Shown: positions 1-8,554, counted from the first letter of the stretch. The stretch: DNA of 64,000 nucleotides from Mucilaginibacter pankratovii (GCF_014773265.1 NZ_JACWMY010000003.1:310001-374000), one strand, 5' to 3'. Numbers and translations: made by a program. Notes: generated from the sequence alone by a model not told the origin.

Positions 1-2054
1 GCAGATACGGTATCCTGGTAAACGCTTCCCGGGTCGAGCCCGCGGTTAGTCAGTATCGACCGCGTTTGGCTGATATTACCCTTCCAGATATCCTCATCCC
101 TGCGCGGCTGTGTAAAATAAAGATGTATCAGCTGCATAGCGGTTTCAAAATCTTTTGGCGATGTATTGGCGCTGATGCCCTGGGCAATATCGCTTATATA
201 AGGGCTTACACTTACGTTTTTACCGGCAAGCATCTTGTCCAGCTGGCCCTGGTTAAAATCGGCGATGCCGCTGCCACCAATAATTGGGGCGGCTAAGTTA
301 GCCGAAGTAAAATCCTGGTCGCTGGCAAGCGATGTACCGCCAAAGCTGTAACCGTTTATTAAAACCTGGTCGTTCTTAAATTTTGTTGGCTTCAATATAG
401 CCTTTAAGCCATTTTGCAAAACCAGGGTAGTGGTGCCTATGGCCTCATCTGTGGTCTCGCTTACAATTTTGCCGGGAGCGGGAGATTTTCCCATTAAAGG
501 CCTGCTGGTAACATTATCCACGTAGGCGGTTACACCAACGCCGGCAGTGTTTATCCAGCCTAATATTGTTTTTTCGTTAGGCAGCTTATCCTTGTCTTTC
601 TCCGGGCCTTCTATAATAATAACGCGGTTTTGATCGCTGATAAACTGGCCCGCCAAAACATTCATATCGGCAGTGCCAATTTTGTTGATGTTGGTTGCAA
701 TGTAATTGTACTCAAACTCTATACCGGGGATGGCTTCGCCGGATATAAAGTTTCTACTGTAATCGCGTACAAAATTTGCCGAGTTGGTTTTGTCGCGCTC
801 GTTATAGGCGTTTTGTACCTGTACCAAAACAGCTTGTTTAGCACGTTCCAGTTCGGTTAAGGTGAACCCAAATTTGCGGGCCCGCTCCGTTTCGGCAACC
901 ATGGTTTTTACGGCGTTTTCCAGGTCGCCGGGTTTGGCTATCACTACCGATGAAAAGGCATCCTGCTTGGCAATTAACGCTGAGTAGCTTGCCCTCGCGT
1001 ATAAATACGGAGGCTCGGGCTTTTGCAGCAACTCGTTTAGCCTTTCGCTCATCATGTAATTAAACAGGTTGATGCGCAGGCTGCGCATGTAAGTCGCCGT
1101 GTTGGTAACCGTCGCCTGCGGGTGCTTCACCACAATTTGCGCCAGCGTATAAGGGAACTCTTTATCCGTAGCAATTTTAACTACTGTGCCCGGTGTTGGC
1201 GGTACCGTGAAAGCAGTGCGTGGTTTTTCGCCGGCAGGGTTGGTTAACAGCCCGAATTTATTTTTAATAATCTCTTCCACCACTTTCACATCAAAATCGC
1301 CCACAGCAATAATAGCTTGTAAGTTTGGCCGGTACCAATCATGGTAAAAGCTTTTTATGGTTGCGGCATCAAATGTTTTCAGCACGCTCTCCTGCCCAAT
1401 TGGCAAGCGCGAAGCATATTTGGAATTATTAAGGATCACCGGAAGTGTTTGCAGGCTTAAGCGTTCCTGCGCGTTTTTACCACGTGCGCGGGCCTCTTCT
1501 AAAACAACGCCGCGCTCTTTATCAATTTCGGCGGCATCAAAGCTTACGTAGCCGGCCCAGTTGGCCAAAATATTAAAGCCGTTGGTGAATACCGCAGCGC
1601 TATCGGTAGGTAAAGGCAACTGGTAAACGGTTTCATCAAAAGAGGTGTATGCGTTAAGATCGGCCCCAAACTTTACGCCCGATTTTTGCAGGTAGTTAAC
1701 CAGCTCGTTCTTTGGGTAATCGCGCGTGCCGTTAAAGGCCATGTGCTCGGTAAAGTGGGCCAGGCCCTGCTGTGCATCGGTTTCTAATATCGAGCCGGTT
1801 TTTACCACCAGGTAAAGCTCTGCGCGGTTTTTTGGCTGCTCGTTATGGCGGATGTAGTAAGTTAGGCCATTTGGCAGTTTACCAATAAGCACATCAGGGT
1901 CTGTTGGTAACAGCGATGGACGGATCTGTACGGCTGCGGCAACAGGTTTTGTTTTTGGTGATGGAGTGGGTTTTCTTTTAACCTGTGCAAAGCTGCTTGT
2001 GGTAGCAATTGCAAGTGCTATTAAGGTTACAGAAAAAGGTCTGTTAAAGTTCAT
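1..2054 (-). CDS. M16 family zinc metallopeptidase, 3' end outside window
   Basis: About 684 codons are open on the reverse strand from the ATG at 2054 to the window edge, so the C-terminal part is missing. Residues 1-24 form a signal peptide ending SSFAQ, which points to a periplasmic or outer-membrane-facing protease. The inverted zinc motif HFTEH (H100, E103, H104) and the downstream ligand in GVVLEEARA (E186 or E187) are those of the insulinase/pitrilysin family. The stretch that follows has the usual order of an active M16 half, then an inactive half. M16 enzymes degrade peptides inside a closed clamshell chamber; Bacteroidota usually carry several long exported versions. The next gene diverges at 2329, so this gene has its own promoter in 2055-2328, where I see no strong consensus on this strand. 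Confidence 0.93.
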   Translation of the reverse strand, partial: MNFNRPFSVTLIALAIATTSSFAQVKRKPTPSPKTKPVAAAVQIRPSLLPTDPDVLIGKLPNGLTYYIRHNEQPKNRAELYLVVKTGSILETDAQQGLAHFTEHMAFNGTRDYPKNELVNYLQKSGVKFGADLNAYTSFDETVYQLPLPTDSAAVFTNGFNILANWAGYVSFDAAEIDKERGVVLEEARARGKNAQERLSLQTLPVILNNSKYASRLPIGQESVLKTFDAATIKSFYHDWYRPNLQAIIAVGDFDVKVVEEIIKNKFGLLTNPAGEKPRTAFTVPPTPGTVVKIATDKEFPYTLAQIVVKHPQATVTNTATYMRSLRINLFNYMMSERLNELLQKPEPPYLYARASYSALIAKQDAFSSVVIAKPGDLENAVKTMVAETERARKFGFTLTELERAKQAVLVQVQNAYNERDKTNSANFVRDYSRNFISGEAIPGIEFEYNYIATNINKIGTADMNVLAGQFISDQNRVIIIEGPEKDKDKLPNEKTILGWINTAGVGVTAYVDNVTSRPLMGKSPAPGKIVSETTDEAIGTTTLVLQNGLKAILKPTKFKNDQVLINGYSFGGTSLASDQDFTSANLAAPIIGGSGIADFNQGQLDKMLAGKNVSVSPYISDIAQGISANTSPKDFETAMQLIHLYFTQPRRDEDIWKGNISQTRSILTNRGLDPGSVYQDTVS

Positions 2055-2328
2055 AAATCAATTAAGAATGAGAATGCTAAGATGCAAAACGAAAAAGGTA
2101 GTTACAAATTGTTTTAGGGCTTAATTGTAACCGGAAGGGAAAGGGGTACTGCAGACATCGGCGCGGTTTCAGAATTTTAAAAGCAGGGCAATATTATGCG
2201 CATCACTTAGTTTAAGTAGTGATTTTGCACTTTGCTTTATTAGGCTGGCCATATAAAAATTGATAATTGAATTAGGCATCAACGGTTTAATAATATAAAT
2301 TTGCAATCGAATATTTAATATCAACACT

Positions 2329-2514
2329 ATGTCGCATCACGAAGAAGAGAAAAACTTTGATTACGTATTTTACCTGGTTGCATTACTTAGCGGTGCTTTT
2401 GTGGGCGCAATTATCGAGCGTGGCTTTATCTGGATCCCTGTAGGCGCTATATTTGGCTTACTTACTGCTGCGGTATTTATCAAGTTTTTGGTTAAAGGCC
2501 GTGAAGAGGTCTGA
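2329..2514 (+). CDS. Small two-helix membrane protein, 61 aa, upstream of symporter
   Basis: I do not recognise the family. The protein starts with an acidic/histidine head (MSHHEEEK), then has two hydrophobic segments (about residues 11-30 and 34-54) and a charged tail. An exact TAnnTTTG box (TAAATTTG, 2296-2303) lies 26 bases upstream of the ATG and fits a Bacteroidota -7 element; no clear TTTG is seen at -33. The 3' end overlaps the next small ORF (GTG at 2501), which itself overlaps the sodium symporter at 2623. The three genes therefore look like one transcript with translational coupling, suggesting that the small proteins belong to the transporter. Function is inferred from position only. 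Confidence 0.7.
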   Translation: MSHHEEEKNFDYVFYLVALLSGAFVGAIIERGFIWIPVGAIFGLLTAAVFIKFLVKGREEV

Positions 2515-2626
2515 TAGCAGCCTCCCTTCATTTATACAAAACTGGAACCAGTTTTACGGCATTGTGCTTGTATGGCTGGTTTTTTTGATTTTTATCTTCT
2601 GGCTTATTACACGTTCTTTTGAATGA
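2501..2626 (+). CDS. 41-codon single-helix membrane peptide, GTG start, symporter-coupled
   Basis: This gene is below normal ORF length cutoffs. From GTG at 2501 the frame reads 41 residues to TGA at 2624-2626. It has a short polar head (MKRSDSSLPSFIQNWNQ), then one strongly hydrophobic helix (FYGIVLVWLVFLIFIFWLIT) and the end RSFE. It overlaps the preceding gene by 14 bases and the symporter start by ATGA at 2623-2626, the classic arrangement for coupled translation. No ATG occurs in this frame before the helix, so GTG is the best start. Tiny one-helix proteins directly before SSS-family transporters are a known theme as accessory subunits. That this is one of them is inference from position and topology. 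Confidence 0.68.
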   Translation: MKRSDSSLPSFIQNWNQFYGIVLVWLVFLIFIFWLITRSFE

Positions 2627-4353
2627 GCTTAACCGACTGGGTAGTTCTTGGCTGCACGCTGCTTGCCATCGTTGCTTACGGTGTTTTTAAAAGCGGAAGT
2701 AATAAGGATATTGGCCAGTATTTGGGCAGCCGGTCGTTACCCTGGTACCACGTAGGCCTATCGGTAATGGCAACGCAGGCCAGTGCCATTACCTTCCTTT
2801 CGGCGCCCGGGCAGGCTTATAGTGATGGGATGCGCTTTGTGCAGTTCTATTTCGGGCTGCCGCTGGCGATGATCGTACTGTGCATCACCTTTGTCCCCAT
2901 CTTTCATAAACTTAAAGTTTATACCGCGTACGAGTTTTTAGAATCCCGATTCGATTTGAAGACCCGCGCGCTTACTTCCCTGTTATTTTTGATTCAGCGT
3001 GGGCTGTCTACCGGCATTACCATCTACGCGCCATCCATTATCCTATCGGGCATACTGCATATCAACATTACTTACACCACCTTATTTATAGGCGGGCTGG
3101 TTTTATTTTACACCGTTTATGGTGGAAGCAAGGCGGTATCGTACACCCAGCTACTGCAGATGACCATTATTTTTTCGGGCATGTTTTTGGCCGGATTATT
3201 TGTGGTGATGCTGATGCCATCGGATGTGGGCTTTATTAAATCGATAAAAATGGCGGGCAACCTGGGGCGCATGAACGTTATCGACTGGAAATTCGATCCC
3301 AATAACCGTTATAATATCTGGAGTGGCATTATCGGCGGATTTTTTTTACAGCTGGCCTATTTTGGTACGGATCAGAGCCAGGTGGGGCGTTACCTTACCG
3401 GCTGCTCGGTAGAGCATAGCCGCCTTGGGTTGATCATGAACGGGATGCTGAAGATCCCGATGCAGTTTTTGATATTGCTGGTTGGTGTACTGGTGTTTAG
3501 CTTTTATCAGTTTAACCGCCCGCCTGTTTTCTTTAACAACTACGAGGTGGAGCAGGTGAAACAAAGCAGCTATGCCCCACAGTTTAACCAGTTAGAAGAT
3601 CAGTATAACAAAACCTTTGAACAGCGAAAAATAAAAGCCGACAATCTTGCCAAAGCATTGGATAGCGACAATGCCGGGCAGATAAGTAAAGCGAAAAACG
3701 AATTAAGCGATCTTAATAAAGCGGCTGGTAAGATCCGTACCGATGCCATCGCTGTGATAAAAAAGAACAACGACAAGGCGAATACGGATGATACCAATTA
3801 CGTGTTCCTCACTTTTGTTACCCATTACTTACCGAAGGGCTTGATTGGGCTGCTTATAGCGGTGATATTCCTGGCGTCGATGGGTTCAACCGCGAGCGGG
3901 CTTAATTCGCTGGCATCAACCACGGCGGTTGATTTTTATAAGCGCATCATCAATCCCAACGCATCCGATAAAAGCTATGTGAACGCCTCGCGGCTGGCCA
4001 CGGTGTTTTGGGGGCTGGTTTGTATAGGCATGGCGCTTTATGCCAGTAAAATCGGCAACCTGCTGGAGGCGGTAAATCAGCTGGGGTCTTATATCTACGG
4101 TACCGTTTTGGGTGTGTTTGTGGTGGCTTTTTATTTTAAAAGAATTAAAGGCACCCCGGTATTTATAGCTGCTGTGGTTACCGAAGCTATCATTTGTTAT
4201 ATGGGCTATAAAAACACGTTGGCTTATTTGTGGCTTAACCCCATCGGTTGTTTTATGGTGATAATAATTGCCGGGATTTTGAATATATTTATCAAACCCA
4301 AACAACCCGCAATTAATTTAACCCATGCAAGCCCCGGTCCTACAGGCACATAA
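2623..4353 (+). CDS. Sodium:solute symporter (SSS family)
   Basis: This is a 576-residue polytopic inner-membrane protein with the SSS signature order: N-terminal helices with SVMATQASAITFLSAPGQAY, the GGSKAVSYTQLLQM segment, and FLASMGSTASGLNSLAST in the sodium-site helix. The substrate cannot be read from sequence; related Bacteroidota proteins are annotated only as sodium transporters. A charged insertion of about 80 residues (roughly 306-385, rich in K, D, N and Q, probably coiled coil) lies in the loop before TFVTHYLPKGLIGLL, unlike short-loop family members. The start overlaps the 41-codon gene and the end overlaps the acyltransferase by 29 bases, so all four genes from 2329 probably form one operon. 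Confidence 0.92.
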   Translation: MSLTDWVVLGCTLLAIVAYGVFKSGSNKDIGQYLGSRSLPWYHVGLSVMATQASAITFLSAPGQAYSDGMRFVQFYFGLPLAMIVLCITFVPIFHKLKVYTAYEFLESRFDLKTRALTSLLFLIQRGLSTGITIYAPSIILSGILHINITYTTLFIGGLVLFYTVYGGSKAVSYTQLLQMTIIFSGMFLAGLFVVMLMPSDVGFIKSIKMAGNLGRMNVIDWKFDPNNRYNIWSGIIGGFFLQLAYFGTDQSQVGRYLTGCSVEHSRLGLIMNGMLKIPMQFLILLVGVLVFSFYQFNRPPVFFNNYEVEQVKQSSYAPQFNQLEDQYNKTFEQRKIKADNLAKALDSDNAGQISKAKNELSDLNKAAGKIRTDAIAVIKKNNDKANTDDTNYVFLTFVTHYLPKGLIGLLIAVIFLASMGSTASGLNSLASTTAVDFYKRIINPNASDKSYVNASRLATVFWGLVCIGMALYASKIGNLLEAVNQLGSYIYGTVLGVFVVAFYFKRIKGTPVFIAAVVTEAIICYMGYKNTLAYLWLNPIGCFMVIIIAGILNIFIKPKQPAINLTHASPGPTGT

Positions 4354-5494
4354 AAAACTCTACGGCCTCGATCATCTCAGGGCTTTTGCCATCTGTTACG
4401 TTTTACTGTATCATTACCGCCTTTTTGGCCACCCGGATTGGGTGCCGGTATTGGCCGGTTTCGGCTGGTCGGGTGTCGACCTGTTTTTTGTGCTGAGCGG
4501 ATACCTCATCTCCTCGCACCTGTTTGCAGAGCTATCCAAAACGGGTACCATATCGTTAAAAACCTATTTCATCAAACGATCGTTCCGTATATTGCCGGCA
4601 TACCTGTTTATTGTTGCGGTTTACTTTTTAGTGCCTGCCTATCACGAGCGGGAGGCATTATCCCCACTTTGGAGGTTCTTAACTTTCACCAAAAACTTTG
4701 GGTTGGATATGAAGGCGGAGGGCACTTTCTCGCACTCGTGGTCGCTTTGTGTAGAAGAACAGTTTTATTTGGTGTTACCCATGGTGCTGCTTGCGCTTGC
4801 GTACTATAAAACCGGCAAAAAGGGCCTACTGTTGCTGGGAGGATTGTTTTTAGCGGGATTTTTTACACGCTGGTATGGCTGGCAACTTATAGCACCATTT
4901 GTGGAGGATGATTCTTTCCGGGTTTTACATCACAAATATATTTACTACCCTACTTACAACCGGCTGGATCCGTTGCTCATCGGTATCGCGGTATCGGCCC
5001 TGTACCATTACCGCCCCGCCTTTAGCGTTAAAATAATGAAGGCAGCCAATTGGCTTATACCGCTGGCTATGCTGGTGTTAATTGCCGCATACTATTTAAG
5101 CGAGAATGAGGCAAGTATCATCTCCGTTGTTTTTGGCTACCCGGTGGTGGCCCTGGGCTACGGGTTGTTGGTGATGGCTGCTGTGCACCCAGCGAGTGTA
5201 TTGTACAGATACCGTTCGGGCTTGACGGAAAAGATAGCGACGCTTTCTTACAGCCTCTACCTATCACATAAAGGTTTAATGCCTTTAACGCAGCGGCTGA
5301 TAGAACCCTATGGATTCGATCCCAATAGTAATATAACGATGCTCGTTTGTTTTATCGTGGTTGTGGCGGCTGCCGTTTTGTTGCATGTTGTGGTAGAGAA
5401 GCCCTTTATGAGGATGCGCGACAGAGTGCTGAAGCGGAAAACACAGGCACCTGTAAAACCGCGATATTTTTCGCCGGCAACAAAATCCGTTTAA
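4325..5494 (+). CDS. Acyltransferase 3 family membrane protein
   Basis: This is a 389-residue protein with about ten hydrophobic segments. It opens with the acyltransferase-3 pattern YGLDHLRAFAICYVLLYHY, where H30 is the presumed catalytic histidine, then GVDLFFVLSGYLIS and FIKRSFRILPAY. SHSWSLCVEEQFYLVLP is the second family hallmark. Such enzymes transfer acyl groups onto surface sugars, peptidoglycan or lipids from the inner membrane; the acceptor is not visible here. The start at 4325 lies inside the symporter gene (29-base overlap), so it is probably cotranscribed and translation-coupled. A perfect palindrome (5501-5524) follows directly and may end transcription. Confidence 0.88.
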   Translation: MQAPVLQAHKKLYGLDHLRAFAICYVLLYHYRLFGHPDWVPVLAGFGWSGVDLFFVLSGYLISSHLFAELSKTGTISLKTYFIKRSFRILPAYLFIVAVYFLVPAYHEREALSPLWRFLTFTKNFGLDMKAEGTFSHSWSLCVEEQFYLVLPMVLLALAYYKTGKKGLLLLGGLFLAGFFTRWYGWQLIAPFVEDDSFRVLHHKYIYYPTYNRLDPLLIGIAVSALYHYRPAFSVKIMKAANWLIPLAMLVLIAAYYLSENEASIISVVFGYPVVALGYGLLVMAAVHPASVLYRYRSGLTEKIATLSYSLYLSHKGLMPLTQRLIEPYGFDPNSNITMLVCFIVVVAAAVLLHVVVEKPFMRMRDRVLKRKTQAPVKPRYFSPATKSV

Positions 5495-5500
5495 ACAAAA

Positions 5501-5524
5501 AGAGACGCGAAGTATCGCGTCTCT
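5501..5524. repeat. 24-bp palindromic repeat, family A, copy 1
   Basis: Perfect 10-base arms AGAGACGCGA and TCGCGTCTCT surround the loop AGTA. The repeat lies between two convergent genes and is preceded by an A-run, so it could act as a terminator for the DUF2911 gene. Further copies are at 17502-17587 (two) and 55147-55169. Confidence 0.85.
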
Positions 5525-5548
5525 ACAGGTATCATTTTAAAATGGATC

Positions 5549-6406
5549 TTAATTTTTCGCCTGGTTTATTACAGCCTCGTTAAGGCGAACATATTCATCA
5601 TCCTTTGTTGCTTTGGCCAGCTTAACGCCTTCCTGGGCGGTGGCAATTGCTTTTGCCTTATCGCCCATTTTTAGCTGGATGCGGGCCTTCCATAGCTTAT
5701 ACCAAGGGCCGTTTGGCTCCATCTTTTCGGCCTCCAGGGCCCACTGCATGGCTTTGTTCAGGTCTTTATCGTTCTCGTAAAAGTATTGTATGGCGTTAAA
5801 ATAAGGGCGGTTTGCTTTTTCGCCCTGCATCAGTTTTTCTATGTTGGCGGTTATCTGGGCGTCGTCGTCGGTTTGCAGATGCATAGGTACGGCGGTATGG
5901 TCCCAAACCATATACAAGTCGGTAGATTTTGTGGTTGAGTTTGCAAACTGCATGGTAAAGGTTTCCCTTTTCTCATCAACCGAACGTGGTTTTACCTTAA
6001 CACGCAGCAGGTCATCTTCCTGCTTATAGCTATAGGCACCCCATTGTTTTGCTGTTTTGTTGAGGATGATGGTCCACTCGGTTTCGCCGGGTATGCTGAA
6101 TAAAGCGTATGTGCCGGCAGGTACCTTCGCGCCTTCAAAAATTACGCCTTCGCTAAAGGTGATGGTGGTTGCAGCGTTTGCGCCGGTGCGCCAAACTTCG
6201 CCGTATGGGTTTATGCCGCCAAATATTTTACGGCCCTTTACATTTGGCCTGGAGTAGGTGATGGTTATTTTTCCCAGGCCAAAATCCTGGATGAGGGTTT
6301 GGGTGGAGCTGGCCTCGGGGATGCGGGGCGGATCTTGTGCAAATAAGTTGGCAGAGCTACAACACGCCAGCATTATGGCAAAGAGGTATAAAAACGGTTT
6401 CTTCAT
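5549..6406 (-). CDS. DUF2911 domain protein with C-terminal TPR-like helices, exported
   Basis: The ATG at 6406 (MKKPFLYLFAIM) is preferred over 6427 because it begins a normal signal peptide ending NLFAQ. The mature part opens with the DUF2911 domain (about residues 25-170), recognisable by ITYSRPNVKGRKIFG and PYGEVWRTGANAAT; the last ~90 residues look like TPR helices (ALEAEKMEPNGPWYKLWKAR). DUF2911 proteins are common exported Bacteroidota proteins of unknown activity. It stands alone between a convergent acyltransferase and the sigma/anti-sigma unit. No substrate or partner can be named. Confidence 0.88.
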   Translation of the reverse strand: MKKPFLYLFAIMLACCSSANLFAQDPPRIPEASSTQTLIQDFGLGKITITYSRPNVKGRKIFGGINPYGEVWRTGANAATTITFSEGVIFEGAKVPAGTYALFSIPGETEWTIILNKTAKQWGAYSYKQEDDLLRVKVKPRSVDEKRETFTMQFANSTTKSTDLYMVWDHTAVPMHLQTDDDAQITANIEKLMQGEKANRPYFNAIQYFYENDKDLNKAMQWALEAEKMEPNGPWYKLWKARIQLKMGDKAKAIATAQEGVKLAKATKDDEYVRLNEAVINQAKN

Positions 6407-6427
6407 CAGATCGGTAAAATTTAGCAC

Positions 6428-6738
6428 TAAGGTAATAATTGTTGAATGAATTTTTAATGAAATAGATATTGTACCGGATCGGGCGAAAAGTGTTTAAAAA
6501 ATAAAAGCCCCCTAGACTTGCTCCGGGGGACTTTCAACCTAAACCTTATCACAATTAACCGGCAGATTGCCGGTCCGTGTTGTATCTTACAAATACTATA
6601 CCAAAACTTATTTGGTGTTTAAACGTATTTTATTTGTTACTTTAAAGTGAGTATACAGGTTATTTATAGTGCGTTATTACTGCAACTGTTACAGTTGTTG
6701 TACATCTTGTCAGGAAAAATGTACAGGGTTGTACACAA
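6428..6738 (-). other. Gene-free 311-bp stretch with two hairpins; reverse-strand terminator, possible small RNA
   Basis: No credible protein gene lies here. Read on the reverse strand there is first a perfect 7-bp hairpin (6558-6574, ACCGGCA/TGCCGGT). A second hairpin with a GGGGG/CCCCC stem follows (6508-6529), then CTTTTATTTTTT, which is a good intrinsic terminator. The terminator lies about 200 nt beyond the anti-sigma stop codon at 6739. A TACGTTTA box (about 6623-6630, reverse) could start a short independent transcript. The terminator is well supported; the small RNA is a guess. Confidence 0.5.
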
Positions 6739-7254
6739 TTAGTGTTGTTTTGCGCTCTGCTTTCTGCGCAGGTAGGCATCTAAAAGGAATAACCCCATCA
6801 CCAGATCGAAAAACAGGAAGCCTTTTACCACGCCGCCCGAGAAGAAACTTTTTACATGGTTGCTATCCAGTTGCTCGGGCATTTTTATATTAAGATCGAA
6901 GCTGGTATTACCGGCGGGCACGCTCCAGTTAATGGTGCTGAGCGCGAATATCACCAGGGCCGCTATCGTAACGATAAAGAATGCCGCTATACCCCAAATG
7001 ATGCGCTTGTTTATGGTAGCTTTAAGCGGCTTCATGGCGTTCTCCGTACGGATGGTTTCCATCACATTGTAGGTAAATGCCATCGATGGCTCATCTAAGT
7101 CCATCGTGCTAAACTCTTCGTTCAGTTTTAGCAACTCATTGTACTTTATGCGCCAGGCTTCATCCTGCGCAATAAGCCCAGAAATGGCCTGCTGTTCCGC
7201 CAGGGTACAGGAGCCATCAATGTAGTTCCAAAGTTGTTCTTCTATACTGTTCAT
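6739..7254 (-). CDS. Probable membrane anti-sigma factor
   Basis: The 171-residue protein starts four bases inside the end of an ECF sigma gene (ATGA-type overlap), the usual place for its anti-sigma factor. The N-terminal ~80 residues are helical and cytoplasmic (EEQLWNYIDGSCTLAEQQ), followed by a transmembrane helix (about 88-107), a short periplasmic loop and a second hydrophobic helix (about 140-160). The HxxxCxxC zinc signature of zf-HC2 anti-sigma factors is absent; only one Cys is seen in that region. This fits the zinc-free type common in Bacteroidota. The assignment rests on gene context and topology. Confidence 0.72.
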   Translation of the reverse strand: MNSIEEQLWNYIDGSCTLAEQQAISGLIAQDEAWRIKYNELLKLNEEFSTMDLDEPSMAFTYNVMETIRTENAMKPLKATINKRIIWGIAAFFIVTIAALVIFALSTINWSVPAGNTSFDLNIKMPEQLDSNHVKSFFSGGVVKGFLFFDLVMGLFLLDAYLRRKQSAKQH

Positions 7255-7832
7255 ATCAGTTCTTTAACTTCGTGTTTTAAATTACGCTCCAGCTTCTCTT
7301 TCAAACGCTGGCGCGCCCTAAATAGTTTTACCTTAACGGTATTGGCCTCCATATTAAGGGCCTGTGCAATTTCTTCAAGCGATTGCTCGCCTTTATAAAA
7401 CATGGTAATGATGGTTGCATCATCGGGCAATAGTTGTTCTATGGCCTGGTTGAGGTAATACGACCTCGATTTGTTTTCGATGTTGTGCGTATCATACGCG
7501 CTTGGTTTATTCTCTATCTGTATATAGCTTTCATCATCATCAATCGATGAGGTATCCACCCTTTTCTTCCGCAAAAAGGTCATGGCCGTGGTATATACAA
7601 TACTGTACAGCCAGGTGCTGAACTTGCTTTGCTGCTGAAAGCTGCCCAGGTTTCGGTAAGCCTTTATAAAGCAATCCTGTGCAACCTCTTCGGCGTCTTC
7701 CCTTCCTTTAGTAAAACGCATGGCCAAAGTGAACACAAAACGCTGGTGCCGCTTAACCAGGTCGGCATAGGCCTGCTGGTTACCCGCCAGGGTTTGTTCT
7801 ATCAATTCTATATCTGAAAGCTTGCTTTGCAT
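7251..7832 (-). CDS. ECF-type RNA polymerase sigma factor
   Basis: This 193-residue sigma-70 family protein has region 2 (YADLVKRHQRFVFTLAMRF, then EDAEEVAQDCFIKAYRNL and FSTWLYSIVYTTAMTFLRKK) and region 4 (LPDDATIITMFYKGEQSLEE, then ANTVKVKLFRARQRLKEKL). ATG at 7832 is chosen; an in-frame TTG at 7841 adds only three residues. It is cotranscribed with the membrane anti-sigma factor that overlaps its stop, so activity is probably controlled by membrane sequestration. Neither the signal nor the regulon is visible in this window. Confidence 0.93.
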   Translation of the reverse strand: MQSKLSDIELIEQTLAGNQQAYADLVKRHQRFVFTLAMRFTKGREDAEEVAQDCFIKAYRNLGSFQQQSKFSTWLYSIVYTTAMTFLRKKRVDTSSIDDDESYIQIENKPSAYDTHNIENKSRSYYLNQAIEQLLPDDATIITMFYKGEQSLEEIAQALNMEANTVKVKLFRARQRLKEKLERNLKHEVKELI

Positions 7833-7885
7833 ATTATACAACCTCTCTGACTACATGGCGAACGATTAGGTTACAGGTTAATTTT

Positions 7886-8036
7886 GATTTCGGAATTCGG
7901 ATGTTCGATTTCGGATTTGCCGATTCTTTAAATTTCAACTTGATACTTAAACACCCTTTTTTGTATACTATATAAAGGTAGGCATATATTATAAAGAATA
8001 GCTTCAATCCGAAATCTAAAATCCCACATCCGAATT
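7886..8036. repeat. Inverted pair of a 'CCGAAAT/CATCCGAA' repeat, family B
   Basis: The 314-bp space 7833-8146 between two divergent genes holds two inverted copies of a 25-33 bp repeat. One is at about 7886-7918 (TTCGGATGTTCGATTTCGG core), the other at 8006-8036 (AATCCGAAATC, then CACATCCGAATT). Similar single copies occur at 36371-36404 and 47498-47530. Between the arms is AT-rich DNA that should contain promoters for both neighbours; no exact consensus is seen. Confidence 0.7.
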
Positions 8037-8146
8037 TTTTTGCACCAGGGTGTAACCTGCGTTAAAAACGTGTGGTCATAGCATACAAATACACCGTGGT
8101 GGTGGGTTTTAAACAAAAAATACACACTTATTAAATTTATAGTATT

Positions 8147-8497
8147 ATGGAAGGAATTTTGGTCCCAATATTAATTTCCCTTGGGCTTTTCGCAATGATC
8201 TTTGGAATTGTTTATGTACGTAACCGCGAACGTATGGCGATGATAGAACGCGGCATGGATCCCCGCGCTTACAAGGCACAGCCTGCGCCTTATCAAAACT
8301 TAAAATGGGGCTTACTGCTTATCGGTGCCGGTGTAGGTTTGTTTTTAGCATTCCTGTTAGATCGTACCGTATTTACAGCCACCCGCGACGAAAACGAGGC
8401 CATCTACTTCGGCCTGATAGCCATCTTTGGCGGCTTAGGTTTGGTGCTTTCTTACCGTATAGAGAAAAAGGAACTTTACAATAACGAAAAAGAGTAA
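8147..8497 (+). CDS. DUF6249 family small membrane protein
   Basis: The 116-residue protein has an N-terminal helix (about 4-24), a charged segment with RNRERMAMIERGMDP, and two further hydrophobic helices (about 51-70 and 86-104). The RxRMAxIExGM block is typical of DUF6249 proteins, which are common in Bacteroidota and have no known activity; they are often found near ECF sigma genes. Here the gene diverges from the sigma/anti-sigma pair across 314 bp. A strong terminator follows 20 bases after its stop. Confidence 0.82.
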   Translation: MEGILVPILISLGLFAMIFGIVYVRNRERMAMIERGMDPRAYKAQPAPYQNLKWGLLLIGAGVGLFLAFLLDRTVFTATRDENEAIYFGLIAIFGGLGLVLSYRIEKKELYNNEKE

Positions 8498-8520
8498 GCT
8501 TGTAAAAACTTTACACATTA

Positions 8521-8550
8521 AAGGGGTAGCGTAAGCGTTACCCCTTTTTT
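8521..8550. terminator. Bidirectional intrinsic terminator
   Basis: Stem AAGGGGTA pairs with TACCCCTT around a GC-containing loop and is followed by TTTTTT on the plus strand. The mirrored A-run is short, so it works best for the DUF6249 gene, but it may also serve the convergent DinB gene that ends at 8555. Confidence 0.8.
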
Positions 8551-8554
8551 GGTT

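Noticed and set aside
3916..4305. 129-codon reverse-strand ORF under the symporter
   Set aside because: Shadow of a conserved membrane protein coding frame.
7928..8125. 65-codon reverse ORF between sigma gene and DUF6249 gene
   Set aside because: It lies in AT-rich repeat DNA, has no coupled neighbour and no plausible protein features.
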